A DNA stretch of 64,000 nucleotides from NCBI GenBank assembly GCA_033816765.1, contig CM066287.1:4030001-4094000 (forward strand), given 5' to 3'. Positions 8,838 to 17,974 of this stretch are shown one piece after another. The translations under genes were made by a program, and so were the position numbers. The notes under the pieces are model-generated. The model was given only the letters and a program-made list of their open reading frames with translations. It searched no databases and was not told the DNA's origin. How positions within the stretch are numbered: position 1 is the first letter of the stretch; each line of letters begins with the position of its first letter. This stretch comes from Nothopassalora personata (Eukaryota; Ascomycota; Dothideomycetes; Mycosphaerellales; Mycosphaerellaceae).

Positions 8838-11800
8838 AACCGAACAACCAAGGACAGAAAGAGCATGAGATTGAGAGACACAGAGTGCAAGAGCAAGACA
8901 CGGATACAGACTATGGTGAGGAGCTGAAGATATCGGCCTGCGCATTGGAGCCGCAGCAACCAGATGTACACCCTCACATAGTACTCCCAGTAATGATACA
9001 GCATGGGAAGGCACGAGGCCTTGTAGACTCTGCTTCCACCTCTCTCTTTCTCGACTGGAAGTTCACACGCAAACACAGAATACCCTTGATACCCCTTGTG
9101 CGCAACAAGAACCTGACCCTTGGGGATGGTAAGGCTGCTGCACGTCGCATCACGCACGTAGCCCTCGTCGATGTTGATATCGACGGTCATCACGAGCAAA
9201 TGCTATGCTACATAACCGACCTCGAATACGACATCGTCCTGGGCCTGCCGTGGCTGAGCACGCACAACCCAAACATCTTCTGGGAGACCGGTGAAGTGGC
9301 ACTCAGATCAGACTACTGCTTTGGTCACTGTCTTAAGAACAAGACATCGACAACAGTCCAGTCCCTGAACCATCGACACCGACAACGTAAGGAAGCAATG
9401 AAATATGGACCAGAGCCCTTCACCGATGATCGCAGCTTCACGGCAGGAGGGGCAGAAGCAGAACTGAACCTATCCTCGATGGGCCTGTACGACGATGATG
9501 AGGAAGTCGAGTGTATAGGCGTCACGCAGCGCGCCTTCGAGATGTACGCGCACCGACCTGGCGCTGAATGTTTCTACATACTATCTACCGGCAAAGAGGA
9601 CGAAGAAGGCGATGGTGAGATCAAGCTGAGCGCAATGGCAGCTGATGACTTGGATCAGTTCCTGAACAAGGAGTTCAACCATAACCCGAAGGAGAAGCTC
9701 CCACCAGAATACCATGATCTCGTAGATGCATTCTCAGCGAAAGACCATGAAGGACTTCCTCCTCACAGACCTGGAATCGACCACGAAATTCACATCAAGC
9801 CTGATGGGCCCCAAGAACCGCCATACCGTAAGCCCTACGGACTGGCGCCTCAGGAGAATGAAGCAGTCAAGAAGTGGGTCACCGAACAGGAGCAACAAGG
9901 CAAAGTCCGGCCAGCAGGACAGAAGACGAGCCAATCGCCGGCACCAGTACTGGTAGTCAGAAAGCCAGGCGGTGGACTGCGCGTGTGCATCGACTACCGA
10001 GGACTCAATGCGATCACTATCAAGAACAGGTACCCTATACCGCTAATCCAAGAGACACTGAACCGCATGCACGGCAAGAGGTACTTCACGAAGCTGGACA
10101 TCGTCGCAGCCTTCAACAAGCTTCGCATTGCAGAAGGGCACGAATGGCTTACAGCATTCGCTACACGATATGGGGTGTACGAATGTCTTGTGTTACCATT
10201 CGGCCTATGCAATGGCCCTGCGTCGTTTCAGTCATACATTAACAGCGTGTTACAAGAACACCTGGATGACTTCGTCTCCGCGTACCTGGACGACGTTTTA
10301 ATTTTTAGCGACACACTGGAGGAGCACATCGAACATGTGCGCAAGGTACTAGCAAAATTGAGGGATGCCGGACTGACGGTCGACATCGACAAGTGCGAGT
10401 TCCACCAGCAGCGAGTTAAGTACCTGGGACTTATTATCACCCCAGATGGCATCGAAATGGACCCAGAGAAGCTTGAATGTATCCAGTCATGGGAAGCACC
10501 TTCCAACCTCAAGGATGTGCAGGCGTTCCTCGGATTCGCCAACTTTTACAGACGGTTCATCGAGGCCTTCTCACGCCTCGCAGCGCCGCTGACCGAATTG
10601 ACCAAGTCAAATGGACCTAGTAATCACAAGAATCGCAGGGTTGACTGGACACCAGCATGCCAAGCAGCATTTGACGCTCTGAAGGCAGCATTCAGCAAAG
10701 CCGGTATGCTCGCACACTATGTGCCCGGTAGGCAAACAGTAGTCGAAACGGACTCATCAGATTTCGTGAACGCCGGAGTGCTTTCTCAGTACGACGAGGA
10801 AGGCGTGCTTCACCCTGTAGCATTCTATTCAAAGAAGCTGAGCCCGCAGGAATGCAACTATGAGATTTATGACAAGGAGCTTCTAGCGATTATTAAGGCC
10901 TTCGAGGAATGGCGCCCGGAGTTGGCCTGCGAGGCGGATGATGACACCATCGAACCCGTGAAGGTGTTCACGGATCACAAGAACTTGGAGTACTTTATGA
11001 CCACTAAGCAGCTGAATCGGCGCCAGGCACGTTGGGCCGAATTCCTGTCCCAGTTCAACTTCCGTATTGTCTATCGACCAGGTGTCCAAGGCACAAAGCC
11101 TGACAGCCTCACGAGACGCAGCCAGGACCTTCCGCAGGGGGTGGACGATCCGCGAAATCAGCATCAGCATCAGACGTTGCTGCCGCCTGAGCGATTTCTT
11201 AAGATCGACTCGATGCGCGCAACTGTCGAAGATGCGGCTGAGGATGTTGCACCTGTTGAGAACACACCTACCGCACCAATTGAGGAAGCCCTGAACCCGG
11301 AGGCCACCGAATTCATACCGTCCACGCAGACGCAGACAGCATCCGAGACGGAACAGGAAGCCGAACTCGAGTACAGAATGACAATGGCTTATGCCGCGGA
11401 TGCAGACCTGAAGTCAGCTATCAGAGCCCTGCAGAAGGGCGAGACCCCAGCACTCCTTCAGAAAGCGAAGGTGCATCCAGTACACTGCAAGGTCGAAGGG
11501 GACCTGCTGTACGTCCGTAACCAGTATAATGACTGGAGTCTATGGGTGCCAGAGGACCAGAAGCTCCGCACTCGGATAGTCAAGATGAACCATGACACCC
11601 CAGCGGCCGGTCACCCAGGCAGAGCCCGCACCTACGAGCTCGTTGCACGTGAATTCTACTGGCCTGGTTTGGCTAGATCTGTGCGCAGATACAACGCGAA
11701 TTGCCGCAGGTGCCGCACGACGAAATCTGTGCATACCCAGCCACCTGGATTACTGCACCCACTTTCGGTGCCAGAACGACCTTGGCAACACATCGCAGTT

Positions 11801-13624
11801 GACTTTGTGGTTGACCTGCCACCAAGCGAACTCGACGGCATGACTTACACCAATGTTATGACAGTCACCGACAGACTCACTAAGGAAGTGGAACTGATAC
11901 CCATCGGCGCGATGACAGCGCAGAACGCGGCGCGACTTTTCTTAAAGCACGTGTTCACCCGGCATGGCCTCCCAGAAACCATCACGTCTGATCGCGGAAA
12001 GCAGTTCATCGCCACTTTCTGGAAGCGCCTATGCAAGATGCTGCGCATCAGCAGGAAGCTGAGTTCCTCCTACCACCCTGAAACGGATGGGCAATCAGAA
12101 CGCACTAACCAAGAGATGGAACAGTACTTACGCACCTTCACGAATGAGGCACAGAGCGACTGGGCCGACTGGCTGTGCTTAGCGCAGTTCGCTATTAACA
12201 ACCGAGTGTCGGAGACCACTGGAGTGTCACCGTTCTACGCCAATGTTGGATATAACCCAGAGTTCACCGAGCGTATCGATTTGCAAGCAGGCAAGGACCG
12301 ACACATGACAACCCTTCAGCGACTCGACAGCAAGTCAGCCGAAGCCTTCGCCAAACGCATCTGTGAGCTACATCGCAATCTTCAAGAGAACATGAGGATG
12401 TCACAGGCGCTGCAAGCCGAAGCAGCAAACAGGCACCGAAGCATCCCACCAGACTACAAGGTTGGCGACTGGGTGTATCTAAGCACGAAGAACATTCGCA
12501 CCACTCGACCATCCAAGAAGCTGGACCGCAGATATGCAGGACCGTACCAGATCACGGAGGTGATGCCCGCTAGGCTGTCATACAAGCTGAACCTGTCGGA
12601 TGCATTGAGCGGACTCGATAATTGCTTCCACACCTCCCTGTTACAGCGAGCCGACAACCCCGATCTCCCACCGCTCGAGGGACAGCACCTGGCACCGCCG
12701 CCGCCAGTGGCCATCGAACCCGACACAACTGCAGCTGACGCAGTCGCCGATGTCACAGTCACAGCCCCGGCACCAGAATATGAGGTGGACAAGATCTTGG
12801 ACATGTACACGCGGAAGCGCGCAGGCAAAGTGAAGAAGGGAAAGAAGCGCAAGGTGGACACTTGGTACAAGGTGCGATGGACTGGCTATCAGGATATGGA
12901 GGCCGGAGAGACTTGGCAACCTGCAGAGGACCTGTTTGTGAGGGCAGCCGCCGCTCTTGCGGACTTTCACCACAGCCGGCCGGATTTGCCCACGCCTCAG
13001 GGCTTCGCAACGCCATCTGACTGGTCTCCAGTCAATGAGGTGCTCGGACTTAACACGATCAGGGTCGACAGAGACACCGCCACAAATAAGCCTAGCCGAG
13101 CCTTGCCTCTGATAGAATCTGGTCAGCGCATGTTCACTACGCACCGCTACGATGATCAGGTTACAGGAAAGTCCGTCGTCCCAACTGAGGATCACGGTGC
13201 AAGCCGCCGCCCTCAGCTCTACGACAGAACAGACAGTTGTACCGATGTTCTAGCGAACCCTGCAGAGCCTGCATTGATACCCAACCTTGGTCAAAAGGAT
13301 CAGACGCGAGCGTTCGCCGAAGAGGGGCTTAGGCCCTGGGCGTGCCAGCAGTATGAGCAAACAGAGTCTGATGCGCAAGCCGCAGCAGTAGTGACAGAGA
13401 TGGAGGACGACCTTGAAGACGATTGGACGTTTGCACGATTATGGAGTTCGACAGGCAAGGGTGATAAGTGGCCGCACAAGACGATGGATAGGCGAGTTAA
13501 TGGACTGAACGCTCAGAGGACTGAGACGAGTTTTGAGAGGGGGGGTACTGTCACGGGCAGCCCGCGACCCTTCACTGACGATGCGTCGTCCCGGCGGAAC
13601 CTCGGACCTTCCGCATCGGGTTAG
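8822..13624 (+). CDS. Gypsy Pol polyprotein with chromodomain
   Basis: About 1600 codons without interruption, in the -1 frame relative to gag; no ATG at the start, so translation is expected by frameshifting. Domains in order: aspartic protease with active-site-like L-V-D-S-A-S-T (Asp about residue 69; DSA rather than DSG/DTG); reverse transcriptase about 332-590 with Y-L-D-D at about 488; RNase H about 640-760 (E-T-D-S-S-D, T-D-H-K-N-L-E-Y-F); integrase HHCC finger about 923-955; integrase core with V-D-F (about 994), T-S-D-R-G-K-Q-F (about 1056) and S-E-R-T-N-Q (about 1092); a GPY/F module (R-Y-A-G-P-Y-Q-I, about 1240); and a chromodomain about 1319-1385 (Y-E-V-D-K-I-L, W-Y-K-V-R-W-T-G-Y, E-T-W-Q-P). 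About 215 further residues follow, and the frame runs through the polypurine tract into the 3' LTR, stopping at 13622-13624. Confidence 0.96.
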   Translation: MADSGQPNNQGQKEHEIERHRVQEQDTDTDYGEELKISACALEPQQPDVHPHIVLPVMIQHGKARGLVDSASTSLFLDWKFTRKHRIPLIPLVRNKNLTLGDGKAAARRITHVALVDVDIDGHHEQMLCYITDLEYDIVLGLPWLSTHNPNIFWETGEVALRSDYCFGHCLKNKTSTTVQSLNHRHRQRKEAMKYGPEPFTDDRSFTAGGAEAELNLSSMGLYDDDEEVECIGVTQRAFEMYAHRPGAECFYILSTGKEDEEGDGEIKLSAMAADDLDQFLNKEFNHNPKEKLPPEYHDLVDAFSAKDHEGLPPHRPGIDHEIHIKPDGPQEPPYRKPYGLAPQENEAVKKWVTEQEQQGKVRPAGQKTSQSPAPVLVVRKPGGGLRVCIDYRGLNAITIKNRYPIPLIQETLNRMHGKRYFTKLDIVAAFNKLRIAEGHEWLTAFATRYGVYECLVLPFGLCNGPASFQSYINSVLQEHLDDFVSAYLDDVLIFSDTLEEHIEHVRKVLAKLRDAGLTVDIDKCEFHQQRVKYLGLIITPDGIEMDPEKLECIQSWEAPSNLKDVQAFLGFANFYRRFIEAFSRLAAPLTELTKSNGPSNHKNRRVDWTPACQAAFDALKAAFSKAGMLAHYVPGRQTVVETDSSDFVNAGVLSQYDEEGVLHPVAFYSKKLSPQECNYEIYDKELLAIIKAFEEWRPELACEADDDTIEPVKVFTDHKNLEYFMTTKQLNRRQARWAEFLSQFNFRIVYRPGVQGTKPDSLTRRSQDLPQGVDDPRNQHQHQTLLPPERFLKIDSMRATVEDAAEDVAPVENTPTAPIEEALNPEATEFIPSTQTQTASETEQEAELEYRMTMAYAADADLKSAIRALQKGETPALLQKAKVHPVHCKVEGDLLYVRNQYNDWSLWVPEDQKLRTRIVKMNHDTPAAGHPGRARTYELVAREFYWPGLARSVRRYNANCRRCRTTKSVHTQPPGLLHPLSVPERPWQHIAVDFVVDLPPSELDGMTYTNVMTVTDRLTKEVELIPIGAMTAQNAARLFLKHVFTRHGLPETITSDRGKQFIATFWKRLCKMLRISRKLSSSYHPETDGQSERTNQEMEQYLRTFTNEAQSDWADWLCLAQFAINNRVSETTGVSPFYANVGYNPEFTERIDLQAGKDRHMTTLQRLDSKSAEAFAKRICELHRNLQENMRMSQALQAEAANRHRSIPPDYKVGDWVYLSTKNIRTTRPSKKLDRRYAGPYQITEVMPARLSYKLNLSDALSGLDNCFHTSLLQRADNPDLPPLEGQHLAPPPPVAIEPDTTAADAVADVTVTAPAPEYEVDKILDMYTRKRAGKVKKGKKRKVDTWYKVRWTGYQDMEAGETWQPAEDLFVRAAAALADFHHSRPDLPTPQGFATPSDWSPVNEVLGLNTIRVDRDTATNKPSRALPLIESGQRMFTTHRYDDQVTGKSVVPTEDHGASRRPQLYDRTDSCTDVLANPAEPALIPNLGQKDQTRAFAEEGLRPWACQQYEQTESDAQAAAVVTEMEDDLEDDWTFARLWSSTGKGDKWPHKTMDRRVNGLNAQRTETSFERGGTVTGSPRPFTDDASSRRNLGPSASG

Positions 13625-13732
13625 CGCGGCTTGGCGATGCTTTATCTATCCGCCGCGCCTCGCGCTCCTCTTTCGTAGCTTCGTAGAACAACAACTATCT
13701 CATTCGGACCCTATGGTACGCGCGCCCTTACA
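13549..13732 (+). repeat. Gypsy 3' LTR
   Basis: 184 bp, from TGTCACGGGCAGCC to CCCTTACA, directly after the polypurine tract. The first 76 bases are translated as the end of the pol frame. One substitution relative to the 5' LTR. Confidence 0.95.
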
Positions 13733-13736
13733 GTAG

Positions 13737-15600
13737 TTAATGCGTTTAGCGCTAATATAGCCGAAGATTTAGTGCTACTAGCGGCCTAAGAGCTTACGGT
13801 GTTTAATAGGGGTCCTGCTGGACGTTACTACACCTTTAGTACCCCCTATGCTGTTCATTACTACTATAACGGTACGGTCGCCGTTAGAGTCCTAAATAGG
13901 CGGTGTTTAGATAGTATTACCCTTGCTAATTGTACTAATAAAGTGCGCTGTGCGCTGCTTCTTAGTAATCTTTAGTAGGATACTCCCATTATTGCTCGAT
14001 AGCCATTTATAGACTATCTCTAACTAAGGCGATGTAACCACCTTAAAGAAGGGGATTGTGCTAGTAGGGCGGTGTAGGTCCATCAATTTCTTGTTATTAT
14101 GATAGACTGAATTAGTGCGTCCGTGCTACTAAAGTCTAGCCGTCTCTATACGTGAGTAGGAGATAACGTTCACATAAAAGCCTAGGCAATAGGCCACATC
14201 CAATAGGGTGAATGGTATCCCCTCTATCTTTATGCGAACCTTGCCTAATACGGCAATAGGGAATGTCGTGGTTCCGGCTTAGATTAATAATGTAGTTAGG
14301 CGCTCTATAATGAATTCTACGCCCTACTAGTTATAGTGATTAATAACATAGGTGTCCGAGCAGTTATCGTATACCTAGCAATCCCTAAAGTTAAAGCTTA
14401 ATTAGCTTATCGAGCTCGAAAGGACAGTAAGACTAGTAAAGCCGTACGGTGCGGCCTTGCCCTTAGCAATTGCCTTATCTCGTTCCTTATCCGTGCGCCT
14501 ATTGCGGTTTAATACGCCTAGTAAGCGTTCACTATTATCGCCTAAGCAGTAATTAATAAAGTGCTTCTAGTACTTCTTCTACTACTTAGAGCGCTAATCC
14601 TTTAATAGACGCTTCTTAGGGTTAACTACATCGCATAAATAGAGGTTCTTATAATAACTCTCCTTAGGCTCGCCGGTAATGTTCTAGTAGCCGCTTAGCT
14701 TATTACTACTCTTATTGTCCTTGTTGCCACGGTTACGGCTCTTGTCGCCGCGGCTGCGGCTACGCGTGTTATTGTTGTTCCTACCCCCTATGCCTACTAT
14801 AGGTGCTAGGGTCGGTAGGACTTCTAGAGGATCGTGTTCGACTAATAGCTCGCCTACGAAGGTTATAAAGACTAATCGACCGCTATTAGTAACTAGGGTA
14901 GTATCGCGTATCTATTCGAGGTATCGCTTAGTAAGTTTACTAAGAGAGAGCTTATTACGCTTCTACTCGTTATATAGTAATGCTCTATAGGTAGGAGCTT
15001 GCTTCTACTATATTGCGAGTAAGAAGTGTCGTGCTAGGTCTCCGTACTTAGCGTAGTTGCAATCTAGCATCTTAGTCTACAATACTAGCTAGTCTAAGTA
15101 CTAGTCGTTAATCCTTCGGGCTTAGCTCTTCTAAAGCCTATTTAGCTCTAGTGTAAGTTGTCGCTTACGTAGCATGTCGTCTAGTCTATACTGTGTCTTT
15201 AGAGCCTAGTACTTGCCTCTAAGAGTACGTTTCCTATGCATAAGCTCTTAGCCTAGCTCCGTAGTAGTACGGATTAGGTAGGTAACTAGTTTAGACCTTG
15301 CTGCGGTAAAGATGTTATACATCCGCTGCCTACGCTTAGCGTCCGACTAACGGAGCTTAATAAGCTCTTTATCTACCGCCGTAGCGTCTTTAGTAGTATA
15401 TGCTAATTAGATCTGTTCGAACGTTAAGAACACCGGCTCTACTAGCTCGGCGATAGTGTCGTTCGGATCTACATACTTCTAGATGTTTAGAGACTTAGCG
15501 TAGAGCTCTAACTGACGGTTAAACTTGTCCTATTAGTTATGACTCTTAAGAACGATAGTAGCGTGCGGCAAAGCACCGGTACTACCGGGTGTCTCGATAG
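13737..15600 (-). pseudogene. Copia gag and protease part
   Basis: On the minus strand from about 15570 a Copia gag can be read despite RIP stops: L-K-S-H-N-(stop for W)-(stop for Q)-D-K-F-N-R-Q-L, then A-K-S-L-N-I-(W)-K-Y-V-D-P, the usual gag core. Near 14700-14580 is a conserved gag tail (S-G-Y-W-N-I-T-G-E-P-K-E-S pattern), where a zinc knuckle would normally lie. From about 14390 to 14120 the protease region is readable with N-C-S-D-T-Y-V-I-N and a later hydrophobic block. The reading is cut at 13737 by the Gypsy element. Confidence 0.85.
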
Positions 15601-15770
15601 TCGCTATAACGGTGTTAATAGGCCTAATAAAAGTTCCTATAGGTCTACTAGGGTCACTGCACTACTATGTAATGGTTATTAATGGGATAATGATAGATCC
15701 CACTAGTTTTTAATAACGATGCAAAATCTGCTCTAGGGCTTCGTTTTGTGTAGCGAACGTTAGTAAGCGC

Positions 15771-15786
15771 CTGTCGGGCTTATAAC
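15771..15786 (-). promoter_or_regulatory. Copia primer-binding site (half-tRNA iMet type)
   Basis: Directly inside the 5' LTR the minus strand reads GTTATAAGCCCGACAG. With one RIP-type change (TG to TA) this would be GTTATGAGCCC, complementary to the anticodon region of initiator tRNA-Met. Copia-group elements are known to prime from an internal half-tRNA-iMet. Confidence 0.65.
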
Positions 15787-15992
15787 TATCACGTTATAAG
15801 TGGTTAGAAGTCATGAAATGGGCTTATAAAGGTGTTTCAAAAGCAGATAGTAGATTGCATGTGTCTAAGCTAGAATTGAAGGGGCTGCTTGTAAAAAGGC
15901 TGCAGGTGACTAATCAATGTTACCTGATTCTTGGCGGCTGCTGCCTCAGGTTTGATTGGGCTGCAGCGCCGGTGCACGCTTGGATCGTGACA
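15787..15992 (-). repeat. Copia 5' LTR (right copy), almost un-RIPed
   Basis: 206-bp partner of 733-938. Only its first 15 bp and one internal site carry the RIP-type TA state; the remainder keeps CA and TG. The end reads GATCGTGACA, followed by CTATT. Confidence 0.92.
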
Positions 15993-15997
15993 CTATT

Positions 15998-16764
15998 TGG
16001 TCTCAGACCCGCTGCGCGAATTAGCGTCGGATGGCTACGATTGGTCTAATACCTAGTAGCCGCCCTCCCGCGCTTTCAAGCAGCGAGGCTGAGGTACTGA
16101 GATAAGGTAGCGACCATAACAGCAGCCGCGCAGCCCGGCGAGCCGGCGAGGTGCAACACAGTCCACGGCGGTGAGGGATGACGAGGTCATGTCGTCTGAC
16201 ACCATCTCATCAAGACCGACATCCAGCGAGCAGCATGAAGAGTCGATTATCCACCATGGCACCGCAACGCTTTCTACATACCTGCAGCTGCAGTGGTCCA
16301 GTCAACATTGCAAAGGCTTGCAGCCGGCTCGAGAGCGGTGCTCTTTGGCACAACAGCTGCCGAGAGGACCAGTCCCAACTTTGAAGGTGGTCTTACTACA
16401 TGAAGGCATTGTACGATGAATTGCAAGAGTTTCCAACGTCTGGCGCGCCTTGCCTGATGAGCATCGAAGGGAGATGCATCGATATGTAACATTGACGTGC
16501 GTACTGTAGGTATACCGCGGAGCATGTGAGGTCTTCGAATACGTGACCCTCCACGTTCTCCTGCTACTGCAGCCCGTCTTGCCCTTCGTCGACGCGCAAG
16601 CGGATACGTTCGGCCATGCGGTGCTTGTGATCATCGGTCCCCTAGAGACATGTACAGTACTCCGATATGCCCTGCTCTACGCAATCGCACTGTCGGTTAT
16701 GCCATCGCGCAAGTCGTCGGTACCGTTGTTGAGAGACAGAATTGTCTGACAGACCCAAACGCAA
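15998..16764. other. Intergenic, no gene recognised
   Basis: Normal-composition DNA between the Copia target duplication and the 3' end of the TAE1-like methyltransferase gene. Small ORFs exist on both strands but show no domain, no conserved splice pattern and no low-complexity bias typical of real exons. Confidence 0.6.
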
Positions 16765-17583
16765 CTATCCCGGCTGCAGAGCATACACTCGAACAGGATA
16801 AAGGTCTTTCGGGAAGCCTTTCTGCAGCTCTGTACTTATGAGACGCAGCTTCGCATCTTCAAAAAGCTTCCTGAACTTTACATCCGTCCTCGTGACGCTA
16901 CTGTCAGTCTCATCGAAGACATCCTCGCCCAGTATGGTGTTGCTCAGGTTCTCCTTCACGACGATCCAGCCTCCTGGTTTGACGTTCGGTTGTATGCGTT
17001 GCAGGTACTCCACCAATTGCGCGTCTGTCAATTGTCCCACGCACCATTGATTCCATATCACATCGTATTGGTGTTCCGGCTGCCACTGCTCCAGCCCGAC
17101 ATTGTATATTTGTCCAACACACGGCTCGTTCTTGACTTGATCTGTGAAAGAGACGACAGGCTCCACGATGTCGACTGTCTCTGCGACTTTCCCCAAGAAT
17201 CCTGTGGTAATTCTGCCGATACCTGCGCCGCAGTCTGCTACTCGTTGCAGCTCGCCAGAGCCCAGCGCGTAGGTCTTCGACTGTCGCCGGAGCTTGGCCA
17301 GGAAGTTCGCAGAGCCTTGTAAATCGACGCGACTGACCTGAGGATAGCCGCCTAGCACTCCGTCGACGGTCGCAGGTGTGCTCGACCAATACGCAATCGC
17401 GGCTGTGTGGTTGATCAACGAATCTGGTGTTGCGCCGGTTTGCGGCAGTGGTGTTTCGACGGCCATTTCCTGGCCTTCTGCGTCGCCTGCTTCACCCTCA
17501 ATTCGGGACTTCTTGACTGAGATCTCTTCCTCGGCGCCGACCTTGCGTTTTGGCGAACTCGGCGTAATGTTCAAGGCATGCAA
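16765..17583 (-). CDS. TAE1: Alpha-N-terminal protein methyltransferase (NTM1/TAE1 family)
   Basis: 272 residues, apparently a single exon. It transfers methyl groups from S-adenosylmethionine to the free alpha-amino group of proteins beginning with X-Pro-Lys, such as ribosomal proteins. Residues 1-60 are a variable, charged leader (P-K-R-K and V-K-K-S-R are possible nuclear signals). The family's A-Y-W-S-S-T-P substrate-side motif is at about 64-70. The SAM-binding core follows: D-C-G-A-G-I-G-R-I-T (about 117-126), V-D-I-V-E-P (motif post-I), a Y-D-V-I-W-N-Q-W-C-V-G-Q-L-T-D motif characteristic of NTM1, and K-P-G-G-W-I-V-V-K-E-N. Length is somewhat above the usual 220-240 because of the leader. 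Divergent from the monooxygenase gene, 391 bp away. Confidence 0.93.
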   Translation of the reverse strand: MHALNITPSSPKRKVGAEEEISVKKSRIEGEAGDAEGQEMAVETPLPQTGATPDSLINHTAAIAYWSSTPATVDGVLGGYPQVSRVDLQGSANFLAKLRRQSKTYALGSGELQRVADCGAGIGRITTGFLGKVAETVDIVEPVVSFTDQVKNEPCVGQIYNVGLEQWQPEHQYDVIWNQWCVGQLTDAQLVEYLQRIQPNVKPGGWIVVKENLSNTILGEDVFDETDSSVTRTDVKFRKLFEDAKLRLISTELQKGFPKDLYPVRVYALQPG

Positions 17584-17974
17584 TTTAGCGAGACAAATCC
17601 AGGTGCAGATCCCGGCTTCCGAAAGAGCCCACTGTTTTCCTCGAACATCACCATCTTACTCCCGTCTCTTCGCTCCCGTCACGATGAGTCGGCCCAATTG
17701 ATTGCGTGAAAAAGTTCTGGCAATCTGCCTACATCAACGCGACAATCAAGATAACAAGCTCCGCGGTTGCAGGAGTAGTAGAGCGCAATGACAGCTTGAA
17801 GACGATACCCCCTCGAATTTCGGCAAATACATCCTGCTCCGCTGGGTACATGTATGGGAGAAGCATATCATGCAGACCGACTGTCTGCTCGGGTAGTATT
17901 CTGATCTATTCCTTAAGTTATTCTGTTTGTGCCTCTTGCAAATTTTGATAATAGCAGCACAAATTTATTCAACC
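17584..17974. promoter_or_regulatory. Shared divergent promoter region
   Basis: 391 bp between the start codons of the methyltransferase (minus) and the monooxygenase (plus). A pyrimidine-rich stretch lies close to the methyltransferase start. I see no specific operator motif that I can name. Confidence 0.4.

Larger units (their letters stand above)
6433..13732 (+). mobile_element. Young Ty3/Gypsy chromovirus, intact gag and pol, nested in Copia
   Basis: Two 184-bp LTRs (6433-6616 and 13549-13732; TG...CA) differ at one position only (T versus A within GGCGTTGC/GGCGATGC). Between them lie an intact gag and an intact pol with order protease, RT, RNase H, integrase, chromodomain, which defines a chromovirus. 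A polypurine tract (GAGAGGGGGGG, about 13535-13545) abuts the 3' LTR. The insertion site shows a 4-bp duplication (TAGT) or an imperfect 5-bp one (CTAGT/GTAGT). There is no RIP mutation although the host Copia is RIPed throughout. I could not assign a primer-binding site after the 5' LTR; the bases there are TTTGTTCTACCTCC. The element looks recently active. Confidence 0.96.
728..15997 (-). mobile_element. RIP-degraded Ty1/Copia LTR retrotransposon with nested insertions
   Basis: Two 206-bp direct repeats at 733-938 and 15787-15992 bound the element, and both are flanked by CTATT (728-732 and 15993-15997), a perfect 5-bp target duplication. Reading on the minus strand, the order is: right LTR, primer-binding site, gag, protease, integrase, RT, RNase H, a long 3' region, polypurine tract (939-947), left LTR. 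This integrase-before-RT order is the Copia signature. Subtracting the Gypsy insertion (6433-13732) and the 761-bp insertion (3822-4582) leaves about 7.2 kb. The coding part is riddled with TAG/TAA codons where TGG or CAG/CAA is expected, the result of CpA-to-TpA mutation on both strands. The element is therefore dead. Confidence 0.93.
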
